From positions 6,448,001-6,512,000 of the forward strand of contig OZ005704.1 in assembly GCA_963930775.1 (NCBI GenBank): 64,000 nucleotides of DNA. Direction: 5' to 3'. This document shows, piece by piece, positions 1 to 10,026 of this stretch. Within the stretch, counting starts at the first letter, position 1; every line of letters begins with the position of its first letter. Made by a program: the position numbers and the translations under genes. The notes under the pieces were generated by a model. That model made no database searches, had not been told where the DNA came from, and saw nothing but the letters and a program-made list of their open reading frames with translations. The stretch comes from Cliona cf. orientalis. Its lineage: Eukaryota; Porifera; Demospongiae; Clionaida; Clionaidae.

Positions 1-86
1 AAGACTCAATAAAGATTTAAGTCAGAAAGCTATAACTAAGAAGATCGACTTGAATAGGATTCATCAGAGTTTCACCATTGCAAGTG

Positions 87-971
87 ATGAATTGCCAAGA
101 AAGAATAATCATTATGCTGATAACTAGACTGCAGCTGATCACGACCATGATCTCAATAAGTAAGGTGTTTTTATCATGATTACATCACTATAATATTATT
201 GCTTTGCATGGTTTCATATCAATAGCACACTGCTCAGTACCAATTGGAAATTTTACTGAGCTAAGGAGTTTTGAGGATACAGTTTCACGCATTCCTCTCA
301 TTGACCTGCTGCGAGGTCGTGATGGACTACCTGGAAGAGATGGCGAAGATGGAATGCCAGGACCTCAAGGAGAACAGGGACCACCTGGACCTCAAGGACC
401 TCCAGGACCTAGGAGTGCTGGGGTGACCTACATTAGGTGGGGAAATAGCTCCTGCCCTAGTGTAACTGGAACTCAACCAGTCTATGCTGGAAGAGCTGGT
501 AGCACTTCTTGTTGCAGTCCTGGAGGAGGAGCAGAGAAGCTTTGTCTGCCTCTTGATCCAGACTACATTGATGTTGCTCGTTCAACCAGTGCAAACCTGA
601 TTTCTACCTTGCAAGGAGCAGAATATGAAACTCTCAATGGCCCACATCACAACTTGCATGACCAAAATGTCCCCTGTGCTGTCTGCTATGCCTCCACCAG
701 AGCTGCAATGATCATGATTCCTGCTAAAACACAGTGTCCATCTTCCTGGACCAGGGAGTACTATGGCTACCTCATGAGTGAACGAGAACATTCTGGTCAT
801 CGTCGATCATCATTTGACTGTGTCGATGTCAATCCTGATGTTGTACCTGGTGGTAGTGGGGATACAGATGGTTCCCTCTTTCAGTATGTTGTTGCTACAT
901 GCAATAGTGGTCTCCAGTGTCCACCGTACCAGGCCAACCGAGTGGTGTCCTGTGTTGTATGCACAAAGTAA
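87..971 (+). CDS. Short-chain collagen C4-like secreted protein, copy A (2 exons)
   Basis: Exon 1 is 87-159 and exon 2 is 226-971, giving 272 aa; the 66 bp intron is GT-AG, phase 1. Exon 1 encodes a hydrophobic signal segment; mature protein starts near HCSVPIGNF, which carries an N-glycosylation sequon (NFT). Then come the IPLIDLLRG hinge, 11 Gly-X-Y triplets and a Cys-rich head starting SAGVTYIRWG. The collagen stretch plus this head matches sponge and cnidarian proteins annotated as short-chain collagen C4-like (spongin short-chain type); family assignment is from memory. By analogy it is secreted and trimeric. Unlike its paralogues it has two extra adjacent cysteines in the first variable site (TSCCSPGGG) and lacks one GRD triplet. 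Bases 1-86 look like 5' UTR homologous to copies C and D; its promoter lies outside the window. Confidence 0.85.
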
Positions 972-1555
972 GCACAACGGACATTATGACAGACTGTAGA
1001 TAATAACAGCTAAGTAGATAAACTGTTTGCAGATCATGCATACTAAAATGATGTACCCTTCTATAATTCCATACCAGATCCTGAGTGTATCTCTACATAA
1101 TAATATACATTGTGTATCTACTGAGGGGTGAGGGGAATTTACTATAGTCTATAGCATGGCTAATCATATCAGATGAATAATTATTTCAAGATCAAGGGAA
1201 TTATTGGTTGTGATATAAATTGAGGATAATGAAGGCTAAAAATGATTTGTGGTATATTAATGATGCAAACATCATCTCCTTCTGGATGACCTTTTGAACC
1301 TATTAGACCTCACTGAAAAGATTCTGCATGAATTCTTTTACAAAGAAAGATTAATATTGGCTCATCATCTATATTATAATGGATACTGAGTCATTCACTA
1401 ATGTTGCACCAATCGCAAAAAGCTGGCATGAATCTCAAAAAGGTTTTTGGTGGCTGATCTGTAAATAGCTAGCTAGCTGTCAACAAGACAAAAAAGGGCA
1501 CAATTTCTGTCATAAATCCGCTGGAGGAATGGTGTAATAAACAAGTGGCCACCAC
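972..1555. other. Intergenic repeat flank of the collagen-like array
   Basis: No gene seen. The stretch is homologous to the upstream flanks of copy D (about 4300-4740) and of the fragment at 6306: all share a 'ccttctggatgacctttt' block (1279, 4492, 6060) and a block near the promoter. It is therefore part of the duplicated unit. Confidence 0.6.
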
Positions 1556-1563
1556 TATAAAGG
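1556..1563 (+). promoter_or_regulatory. Relic TATA box of broken copy B
   Basis: TATAAAGG inside the conserved 'gtggccaccactataa' context shared with copies C and D. It now leads directly into a truncated head-domain fragment. Confidence 0.5.
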
Positions 1564-1589
1564 TAGAGCTGTGAGGACTGCTTGATCAA

Positions 1590-1973
1590 CCAGTGCAACC
1601 CTCTATTCTACTCTATATGGAGCAGAATATGAAACTCATGCACATTACAACTTGTATCAACAAAATGTCCCCTGTGCTGTCTGCTATGCTTCCACCAGAG
1701 CTGCAATGATCATGATTCCTGCTAAAACTCAGTGTCCATCTTCCTGGACCAGGGAGTACTATGGCTACCTCATGACTGAGAGGGACCATGCCGTTCATCG
1801 TCGATCATCATAATATTATGACTGTATCGATGTCAAATGATCCTGATGTTGTACCTGGTGGTGTTGCAATTACAGATGGTGCCCTCTTTCAGTATGTTGT
1901 TGCTACATGCAATGGTCTCCAGTGTCCACCATACCAGGCCAGCTGAGTGGTGTCCTGTGCTATGTGCACAAAG
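1590..1973 (+). pseudogene. Short-chain collagen-like pseudogene B (promoter fused to head domain)
   Basis: The conserved promoter block runs straight into the middle of the head domain (from 'tcaaccagtgcaac'), so the signal peptide, hinge, collagen stretch and about 45 head residues are missing. Further damage: small insertions around 1811-1842 shift the frame, a CGA codon has become TGA near 1944 (AGC TGA GTG), and the terminal stop is lost. The remaining parts are about as similar to intact copies as those are to each other, so inactivation looks recent. Confidence 0.85.
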
Positions 1974-2839
1974 GTGGATATTGTGACTGTAGGTAATTAT
2001 AAATACCAGTAATATACCTAGCTATATAATAGTTAGACACTGTTTCTACATGATTTAGAAGACCAAAGGGCTCTATGTAGAATCCCAAGCGAAGCATATA
2101 TAGATGCTCATTAATTTAGCTATAGTGACTGATCTGATCATAATGAGCATGTACAACAAAAATCTACAGCTAGCTGGTACTTAATGGATAATGGATGAGC
2201 CAACACATGATAGCATTCTTACCAGCTAGCTAGTGTGCATCAGCTGATGCATACTAATCATACTAACTAGCTAGAAAGAATGCTGGAGACAGCATGGTCC
2301 ACTAGGATTCAGATTCTACAAAATTTAATGACCTAGCTATAAGGTTGGCTGGTGGGGTTGATCTCTGCATATTATTATGCTGCATTGAAACAATGTAATT
2401 AGGCAGAGGGTAGGGGTTAGGGTGTGGGTTAGAACAATAGGGTCAGACTATAGTTGTGGGGAGCTGTCCGAGGACAGACAGTCATACTGGTCACTTCAAG
2501 CTCAAGGGTTAATGACAATGATGTGAAAGCTGTATATCTCTCATTACTGATTATCCATCCACTTGAACCCATTAGACTCCATTAGGAAGCACACCATTTT
2601 CAACCACATAATCATGGCTCCAGGATGTGGTAGTACCCTGCACAGAGAGGTCTCATCAATGCTTCAGATTGATGGTTGATCTGTAGCAAGTAGCTAGCTG
2701 TGGTTAGGTGTTCACTAACATCTCCAAAGGTTAGTGTAGATTGATCTGTAGCTAAGTAGCTAGCTGTCAACAAGATGAAAAATGACACAATTTATGTCAT
2801 AAATCCACTGGAGGAATGGAGTAAACAAGTGGCCACCAC
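1974..2839. other. Intergenic region between copies B and C
   Basis: AT-rich, with many AGCTAGCT runs and no open frame with gene-like features. The last 150 bp are the conserved promoter-proximal block of the collagen-like unit (compare 1470-1560 and 4650-4750). Contains half of a dispersed inverted-repeat element at 2031-2096. Confidence 0.5.
2031..2096. repeat. Half copy of dispersed inverted-repeat element
   Basis: Matches the left arm of the inverted repeat at 34683-34818 (shared 'gggctctatgtagaatccc'). The right arm is missing. Confidence 0.55.
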
Positions 2840-2847
2840 TATAAAAG
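2840..2847 (+). promoter_or_regulatory. TATA box of copy C
   Basis: TATAAAAG in the context ccaccac-TATAAAAG-tagagctgtgagg, also present before copies B and D, 118 bp upstream of the ATG of copy C. Confidence 0.7.
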
Positions 2848-2964
2848 TAGAGCTGTGAGGACTGCTTGAAATATAGGAAGACTTGATCAAGATTTAAGCC
2901 AGATAAGGAGACTCAAACAGGATTCAATATCATCTATCATCATAACGTTTCACCACTGCACGTG

Positions 2965-3851
2965 ATGAATTTCCAAGGAAAGATAATTATCATGCTGATA
3001 ACTGGACTGCTCATGACTGTGATTCCAATTGGTAAGGTGTTTTATCATGTCATACGTAATTTATATTGCTTATGTATGTTTTTGCTACATCAACAGCACA
3101 TTGCTCACCAATAATTGATAATTCTACCGAGCTAAGGAGCTTTGAGGATACAGCTTCACGCATTCCTCTCATTGACCTGCTGCGAGGTCGTGATGGTCGA
3201 GATGGTCTGCCTGGAAGAGATGGTGAGGATGGAAAGCCAGGACCTCAAGGAGAACAGGGACCACCTGGACCTCAAGGACCTCCAGGACCTAGGAGTGCTG
3301 GGGTGACCTACATTAGGTGGGGAAAGAACTCCTGCCCTAGTGTAACTGGAACTGAACTAGTCTATGCTGGAAGAGCTGGTGGAAGTGCTCATGATAGTCC
3401 AGGAGGAGGAGCAGAGAAGCTTTGCCTGCCTCTCGATCCAGACTACATCAATGTTGCTCGTTCAACCAGTGCAAGTTTTTTTTCTACCATACATGGAGCA
3501 GAATATCAGACTCATAATGGCCCCCTTACCAGTATACTTGACCAAAATGTCCCCTGTGCTGTCTGCTATGCTTCCACCAGAGCTGCAATGATCATGATTC
3601 CTGCTAAAACTCAGTGTCCATCTTCCTGGACCAGGGAGTACTATGGCTACCTCATGACTGAGAGGGACCATGCCGTTCATCGTCGATCATCATTTGACTG
3701 TGTTGATGTTTATCCTGATATTGTACCTGGTGGTGCTGGGGATACCAATGGTGCCCTCTTTCAGTATGTCGTTGCCTCCTGCAGTCGTGGTCTCCAGTGT
3801 CCACCATACCAGGCCAGCCGAGTGGTATCCTGTGCTGTGTGCACCAAGTGA
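2965..3851 (+). CDS. Short-chain collagen C4-like secreted protein, copy C (2 exons)
   Basis: Exon 1 is 2965-3031, exon 2 is 3097-3851; the 65 bp intron is GT-AG, phase 1, and splicing gives 273 aa. Residues 1-22 form a signal peptide (MNFQGKIIIMLITGLL...), followed by AHCSP and the sequon NST (31-33). Residues 53-88 are 12 uninterrupted Gly-X-Y triplets; 89-273 are the head. Head cysteines fall in SSCPS/NSCPS, KLCLPL, PCAVC, TQCPSS, FDCVD, SCS, LQCPP and VSCAVC, ten in total, enough for five disulfides. Predicted extracellular, matrix or soluble; partner unknown. It represents the family consensus well. Confidence 0.88.
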
Positions 3852-4748
3852 ATGGACATTGTAACTATAAACAATAGCACAGATATAAACTATTAAAGAT
3901 CATGCTTTATAGCCTGTCCGTAGCTGCTAGCACAATTAACCCTTATGCTGTTTAGCAATAGTGATTCAATATAGCTAATTAGTCTAGCTCTATAAACATT
4001 CTCATTAAGATTTAGTCTTTATAGCTGATCTGCATTATATTATAATGATTGTTATTATACATGACTAATTCATTAATAATGTGTACATCTCAGTGCACCT
4101 ATGAATGTTTCCTGGTTTGAGAGACGTACTGGTATTAGTTTCATCCCCAGCATCTATAGCAATATTTATACCCAATAATAATATTAACCAGTGTTTTATG
4201 CATACATGATCAATGAACTATATATATGCATGTAATGTTAGATTGGAAGATCACTACTGAAGTCCAGCACTTTGCTGGTTGCTCATATGCTGTTCTAATT
4301 CCATACCAGGTCCTGAAATTTGTTTACCTTTACATCTTGTAGCTATTGAGGGATGGGGGAATTTGACTAGAGCATAATCATGAGGGATGATCTCATGAAT
4401 CAATGGTAAGGATAATAAGTATTGGTTATGATGTAATAAAATTGGATAATACATTTCATGAATAATTATTAAAGATTACTGTTTCCTTCTGGATGACCTT
4501 TTGAACCCATTTGACCTCACTGAAAAGAGGCTGCATGAATTTATTTATGAGCAAGGATGATTATGGGACCATCATCTACACAATAGCTTCTGAGCCATTT
4601 ATTTCCCATTGCAAGAAGCTGGCATGAATATCAAAAAAGGTTATTGGTGGTTGATCTGTAAAATAGCTAGCTAGCTAGCTGTCAACAAGACAAAAAATGA
4701 CACATAAATCCACTGGAGGAATGGTGTAAACAAGTGCATGGCCACCAC
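3852..4748. other. Intergenic region between copies C and D
   Basis: No gene seen. From about 4290 onward it repeats the 972-1555 flank, ending in the conserved promoter block before copy D. Confidence 0.5.
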
Positions 4749-4756
4749 TATAAAAG
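4749..4756 (+). promoter_or_regulatory. TATA box of copy D
   Basis: TATAAAAG in the same ccaccac/tagagctgtgag context as copy C, 129 bp before the ATG. Confidence 0.7.
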
Positions 4757-4877
4757 TAGAGCTGTGAGAACTGCTTGAAATATAGGAAGACTTGATCAAG
4801 ATTCAAACCAGATAGCTATCAAAGGAGACTTGCAATATCATAATAATATTATTATCATAGCTTCACCACTACAAGCA

Positions 4878-5750
4878 ATGGATTCGCAAGGAAGAATAAT
4901 CAACGTGCAGATAACTGGATTGATCATAACTGTGATCTCAATAGGTAAGGTATTTTTATCACACATTGCCATAATAATATTATTACCTTGTAATGTTTAT
5001 GAATTCGCTACATCAACAGCACATTGTTCACCAATTGGAAATTCTACTGAGTTAAGGAGCTTGGAGGATTCAGCTTCACGCATTCCTCTCATTGACCTGC
5101 TGCGAGGTCGTGATGGTCGAGATGGTCTGCCTGGAAGAGATGGGGAGAGAGGACCTGAAGGAGAACAGGGACCACCTGGACCTCAAGGAGAACAGGGACC
5201 TAGGAGTGCTGGGGTGACCTACATTAGGTGGGGAAAGAGCTCCTGCCCTAGTATAACTGGAACTGAACTAGTCTATGCTGGAAGAGCTGGTGGCACTTCT
5301 TATGCCAGTTCAGGAGGAGGAGCAGAGAAGCTTTGTCTGCCTCTTGATCCAGATTACATCAATGTTGCTCGTTCAGTAAGCTATTTTTCTACCATACATG
5401 GAGCAGAGTATCAAACCTACACTGGACCACTGAGTCAGCATGACCAAAATGTCCCCTGTGCTGTCTGCTATGCTTCCACCAGAGCTGCAATGATCATGAT
5501 TCCTGCTAAAACTCAGTGTCCATCTTCCTGGACCAGGGAGTACTATGGCTACCTCATGACTGAACGAGAACATGCTGGACATCGTCGATCATCATTTGAC
5601 TGTATTGATGTCAATCCTGATGTTGTACCTGGTGGTGCTGCAAATACAGATGGTGCCCTCTTTTTCCATGTCATTGCCTCCTGCAATGGTCTCCAGTGTC
5701 CACCGTACCAGGCCAACCGACTGGTATCCTGTGCTGTATGCACAAAGTAA
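4878..5750 (+). CDS. Short-chain collagen C4-like secreted protein, copy D (2 exons)
   Basis: Exon 1 is 4878-4944, exon 2 is 5020-5750 (265 aa when spliced, phase 1). The signal segment begins MDSQGRIINVQITGLI; mature start near AHCSPIGNSTEL with sequon NST. There are 11 Gly-X-Y triplets with a different composition from copy C (GER GPE GEQ ... GEQ GPR). The head is two to three residues shorter than copy C at variable sites (RSVSYFS, TGPLSQHDQ). The 75 bp intron is a multiple of three and has no stop, so intron retention would also make a continuous protein. Confidence 0.87.
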   Translation: MDSQGRIINVQITGLIITVISIGKVFLSHIAIIILLPCNVYEFATSTAHCSPIGNSTELRSLEDSASRIPLIDLLRGRDGRDGLPGRDGERGPEGEQGPPGPQGEQGPRSAGVTYIRWGKSSCPSITGTELVYAGRAGGTSYASSGGGAEKLCLPLDPDYINVARSVSYFSTIHGAEYQTYTGPLSQHDQNVPCAVCYASTRAAMIMIPAKTQCPSSWTREYYGYLMTEREHAGHRRSSFDCIDVNPDVVPGGAANTDGALFFHVIASCNGLQCPPYQANRLVSCAVCTK

Positions 5751-6305
5751 ATAAACTTCAATTTATATAATTACACAACGGACATTGTGACTGTAGACAA
5801 TAGTCTGTAGAGCTACCTATAGCTAATTATTGATGTCAGTTGTTGATTATGTTTATTATGTAGATGTTCATTACCTTGTGCACGTATTGACCAATCAGTG
5901 GGCTGGAACTGCATGCATACCTTAGACTGGGAGATCATTACTGATGAAAGTGTAGCTACTGTACATTTGCTCATCTGGTCTTCTACCATTTCCTGGAATT
6001 AATTTTGTGTAATAATTATAGCTACTGAGGGGTGGGGGATATTTATGACATAAACACTGTTTCCTTCTGGATGACCTTTTGAACCCATTAGATCTCACTG
6101 AAAATTAATATGGGCCCATCGTCTACATAATAGCTACTGAGCCATTCACTAATGTTGCAAAAGGCTGGCATGAATGTCAAAAAGGTTTTTGATGGTTGGT
6201 TGATCCATATTATGTAGCTATAATTTTTATACCTGTCAACAAGACAAAAATGATACAATTTTTGTCATAAAGGGATGGTGTAAACACAATGTCATATCCA
6301 CCAGT
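5751..6305. other. Intergenic flank leading into a 3' gene fragment
   Basis: No gene seen. 6050-6290 is a decayed copy of the promoter-side flank (compare 1279-1555 and 4490-4740) that has lost the TATA box. Confidence 0.45.
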
Positions 6306-6422
6306 AGTGCTGTGAATACAGAAGGTGCCCTCTTTCAGCACGTCATTGCCTCTTGCAATGGCCTCCAGTGTCCACCGTACCAGGCCAGCCGAGTGGTGTC
6401 CTGTGCTGTGTATACGAAGTGA
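6306..6422 (+). pseudogene. Short-chain collagen-like 3' fragment E
   Basis: Only the last 38 or so codons remain (GALFQHVIASCNGLQCPPYQ-like through a TGA stop at 6420-6422), abutting an array-type upstream flank. An internal deletion has joined promoter-side DNA to the gene's 3' end. Confidence 0.8.
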
Positions 6423-6821
6423 ACTCACACAAAGACACTGTGACTGTAGAGACACCATAGTTATGCCTACAGTTAGTTATTTGTAGCAATTTTATTGTTG
6501 ATCATGTATACACGCAGATGTCCATTAATAAGTATTTTAATAGCTCAGAGCTAGATCCTTTTTTTTTGTATCATGGGTGATTGTTTGTAATTATAGGCCA
6601 ATTCCACATTTCTTATAAGGCTTGTGTCTACAATAATAATTATTATCACAATACTGAGTCAATAATAATTATAAACTTCTTGGGGAGAGAAGCAATCATA
6701 AGCAACATAATTATGATTTATACACTTCATACTACTACAAATGAAGGGACTAGACATCTACGGTAATCTTCAGTTCTCTATAGCTAGCTATCACCACATT
6801 TGTTCAGTTTATAAACTCAAA
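6423..6821. other. Intergenic region
   Basis: AT-rich. The last 60 bp (tcttcagttctctatagctagctat...) match the 3' flank of the - strand gene at 8964 (compare 8890-8930). No gene seen otherwise. Confidence 0.45.
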
Positions 6822-7046
6822 CTCTCACTGGCAGGATTACTGCATACAGACAATCTGTGCCTCCCAGTCATACGTATTGGCACTGTGTGGTAGGATGTGT
6901 ATCCCTGCTCATTGAATGAAATCCAGAATGTGTATGTATGCTTTTTAAACACTGTGTATCCAATGTGATTTCCAATCCCATCTGCACCCACTACGTGCTG
7001 GGGAGACAGTCGCACATAATCATTTTCCGAATCAAATAGAGTGCAA
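6822..7046 (-). pseudogene. Broken duplicate of the last exon of the orphan secreted gene at 8964-9938
   Basis: Read on the - strand it encodes CTLFDSENDY...VVGADGIGNHIG...YTFWISFN, aligning with CTLFESETDD...VVGADGLGNHVG...YTFWISFN of the intact gene. A frameshift near the end separates this from the conserved terminus (DWEAQIVC). The upstream exons are absent; at 7046 the sequence switches abruptly into a collagen-like gene on the other strand. Confidence 0.8.
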
Positions 7047-7682
7047 GGATGGAAAGCCAGGACCTCAAGGAGAACAGGGACCACCTGGACCTCAAGGACC
7101 TCCAGGACCTCGGAGTGCTGGGGTGACCTACATTAGGTGGGGAAAGAGCTCCTGCTCTAGTGTAACTGGAACTGAACTAGTCTATGTTGGAAGAGCTGGT
7201 GGCACTTCTCATGCCAGTTCAGGAGGAGGAGCAGAGAAGCTTTAGCTATCTGCCTCTTGATCCAGACTACATCAATGCTGCTCGTTCAACCAGCGCAATC
7301 CTCTATTCTACTCTACATGGAGCAGAATATGAAACTCTCAATGGCCCACTTCACAACTTATATCAACACAATGTCCGCTGTGCTATCTGCTATGCATGCT
7401 TCCACCAGAGCTGCAATGATCATGATTCCTGCTAAAACTCAGTGTCCATCTTCCTGGACCAGGGAGTACCGTATGGCTACCTCATGACTGAACGAGAACA
7501 TCATGGACATCGTCGATCATCATTAATTTTGACTGTGTTGATGTCAATCCTGATGTTGTACCTGGTGGTGCTAGAAATACGAATGGTGCCCTCTTTGAAC
7601 ATGTCATAGGCACCTGCAATGGTCTCCAGTGTTCACCATACCAGGCCAATCGAGTGATATCTTGTGCTGTGTGCATAAAGTG
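7047..7682 (+). pseudogene. Short-chain collagen-like pseudogene, 5' truncated and frameshifted
   Basis: Starts inside the Gly-X-Y stretch (GKPGPQGEQGPPGPQ...) with no signal exon or hinge. Disruptions against intact copies: about 5 bp inserted near 7242 creating a stop after EKL, about 4 bp inserted near 7403 (ctatgcatgcttcc), 2 bp near 7469 (gagtaccgtatgg), and 5 bp near 7525. Ends with TGA at 7681. Confidence 0.85.
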
Positions 7683-8693
7683 AACAAATTTAAATTCACA
7701 TGCAAAGGACATTGTGACAGCATGTAGATAATAGTTTGTAGTCATAGTTTAATATTAGTATACCTATTAAATTTTTGTTAAGTTGTTGATCATGTATACA
7801 CATAATTATATGTAGCTAGCTATAGTTAGATCCCTTTATGCTTTTTTTCAAAGCTGCCTGCCATGATATACATACTGCAAAAAAATTTAAGGCTTATAGG
7901 CTTTGGGTGGCTAACTTAGTAACTATACCCAGCTAATGAGTACGTTGGCAGACTGCATGCTTATACATGCATTGTGCTTAGCGTGTAGCCTTGTGCTCAG
8001 GCTCCCTGATTTTAATATTTCAGCCTGTGAGAAATCTCTTCTGAGTAGCTATATTATACATACAAGTCTGGTATCACATTATGCACCATGGGTGACCATT
8101 TATAGGATATCCCTTCATTTCTTATGTTGTTCATGCTAGTATAACAGCATGCAAGCATACCACTGACACAATGGAAAGTGGTTAGATTTTTGGTGGGCGT
8201 ACAGGCCTAGGGTCCCATCTCAACAGGGGTTGCGCATGCTTCGGTGACTACATAATATTACCCAGTAGCGCGCTTGTACTTCCATGACACGCCCATTATT
8301 ATCAACCTACTCGCAAATAATTACTGTAGCTGCAAATTAGAGCCCCTGATATTAATTTTAAGCAAATTGCTGAGCACAATATGATCAATGATATGCACAA
8401 ATATTTTCTATGCTATATTATATGCTTGGATGGTTATATTTGAGGCCCAGGAGGGCCCCTCAAACTGAGATGCCACATTGGACCCTGTACTATCATGTCC
8501 TTAACCTGGACGGAGAAATAGTGGCGGGTGGGTGAACAGTTCTTTTGAGCAGGTAGCATGCAGCAGCTGATACAAGCGCTAACATGCGGTCTTACATGGC
8601 ACCACTTACACACATGCGCAGACCCCGTACACCCTAACAAACGCGCACCACCATTCAAACATTATAACTTGGTTTAATTGGCATAAAATCTCA
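7683..8693. other. Intergenic region
   Basis: No supported gene. Short frames lack domain signal or splice context. Confidence 0.45.
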
Positions 8694-8801
8694 TAATATT
8701 ACTAGTCTCGTGAACCAGACCACTCCCTCCGCAGTATGCGCGTGCTGGTGATGCAATACGCTGTGGAGGGAGTGGTCTGGTTCACGAGACTAATAATATT
8801 A
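8694..8801. mobile_element. Short hairpin MITE
   Basis: Two near-perfect inverted arms of about 41 bp (left begins taatattactagtctcgtg; right ends cacgagactaataatatta) surround a loop of about 26 bp. No coding capacity. Typical of a miniature inverted-repeat element; superfamily not assigned. Confidence 0.75.
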
Positions 8802-8963
8802 CATGCAAGAAGTAGCTATTGCTATTATCGCAACACCAAGTCAAATTTTTTTGGAGAGAAGCAAACACTAAAAAAGGGCCTAGATATTTATAGTAATCTT
8901 CAGTTCTCTATGTAGCTAGCTATAATGTCACTACATTTCTGTTTATAAATTGAACTCTTTGGA

Positions 8964-9938
8964 TTACTGCACCACACAGACAATCTGTGCCTCCCAGTTA
9001 TACGTTGGACTGTTTGGTAGGATGTAGTTCCTCTGATTGAATGAAATCCAGAATGTGTATGTGTCCATATGAAACAATTTCTGTCCCACATGATTTCCAA
9101 GCCCATCTGCACCCACTACACGCCGGGGAGGTAGCGGTTTAAAATCATCAGTTTCCGACTCAAATAGAGTGCAAGGATTGTTTCGATTGAGTTCAGGGAT
9201 CAGGACACCCAAGTTGAAGACGTAGGTCGTGGCACCAGCAGGCACGTTGGGACAATATGCCAGGAAGTTGTCCTTCATACCACCTCGAATCAAGCTCAGC
9301 TGAGCCAATATTTGACCATTGGGCCCCGCACCGTCATACACCTTCAGTACATTGTTTTGCACAAAGATGGTTACAGCCTTGAGTTCTAAAGAAATGAGAA
9401 TTGGATAAGTAGCCATACTGGCGTTTACCTAGTCAGCAATGAAAATTCAGTGACTGTGTAGTATTCCTATATTATAATTATAGAGAGCTATGCACAGGTT
9501 TTCCATTAGTGGCAGGAGAGTAGTCTAATGATTATTATAGATGCAAAGTGGCAACTTACTGCCTGCAACATAGCTTGCTTTGGCGGTTTGAAAATCATCA
9601 CTCTGACCACCGTATGGGCTAAAGATGTCATCATCCAATTTGTTTGCTATCTGGGACAGACCTGGACATTCAATAATAGTTTGTATCGCTCACCATGCAT
9701 GTAGCAAAGAGTAATAGTTAAAGTATCCGTTACAAGGTTACATCAAGGACTTATCTTGCCTCTGATACGTATACAGGTTTAAATATATGCTCTTGATTGC
9801 ATTAATCATAGCTAAGGGCTTATATTATTATTTGGAACTAACATTATAATCCATACCTTGCCACATTGGATAAGGTTTGGAGTTGCAGACTTGAAGAGCC
9901 AGGGCTGCAAGCAGGAGTGTTGCAAAGATGATCTTCAT
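8964..9938 (-). CDS. Orphan secreted protein (3 exons)
   Basis: Exons on the - strand are 9938-9857, 9661-9560 and 9385-8964, with GT-AG introns both in phase 1 and an intact 201 aa frame. Residues 1-19 are a clear signal peptide (MKIIFATLLLAALALQVCNS). The rest has no membrane segment and few cysteines (PCTLFES, AYCPN, QIVCVVQ end). I do not recognise the family; KAVTIFVQNNVLKVYDG and YTFWISFNQ look like beta-strand segments of a compact extracellular domain. A broken duplicate of its last exon lies at 6822-7046. It sits alone on the opposite strand inside the collagen-like array. Confidence 0.8.
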
Positions 9939-10018
9939 GTTATGTGATGCTTCAAAAGTGCCGGAACTAGAGGAGTTGACTGAAGTGTGATGGATGAATC
10001 TCAAAATCAATCTCCTTC

Positions 10019-10026
10019 TTTTTATA
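10019..10026 (-). promoter_or_regulatory. TATA box of the orphan secreted gene
   Basis: TATAAAAA on the - strand, 81 bp before the ATG at 9938; the spacing is like that of other genes here. Confidence 0.6.

Noticed and set aside
582-800. Antisense frames of about 60-75 codons (VAIVLPGPGRWTL...) recurring under every collagen-like copy
   Set aside because: They are mirror frames of the conserved head sequence on the other strand; their conservation follows from the sense coding, with no promoter or splice context.
204-971. Reading the exon 2 frame alone (start near 204, 3066, 20198, 23210, 26255 or 28461) as the full collagen-like gene
   Set aside because: Those starts lie in the intron or are non-ATG; the upstream exons supply a true signal peptide, join in phase 1, and give totals divisible by three in all seven two-exon copies.
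3364-3591. Recurring second-frame sense ORFs (MLEELVEVL...) of about 75 codons inside the head
   Set aside because: Out-of-frame shadows of the head domain; they contain no independent start context and end at the same place in every copy.
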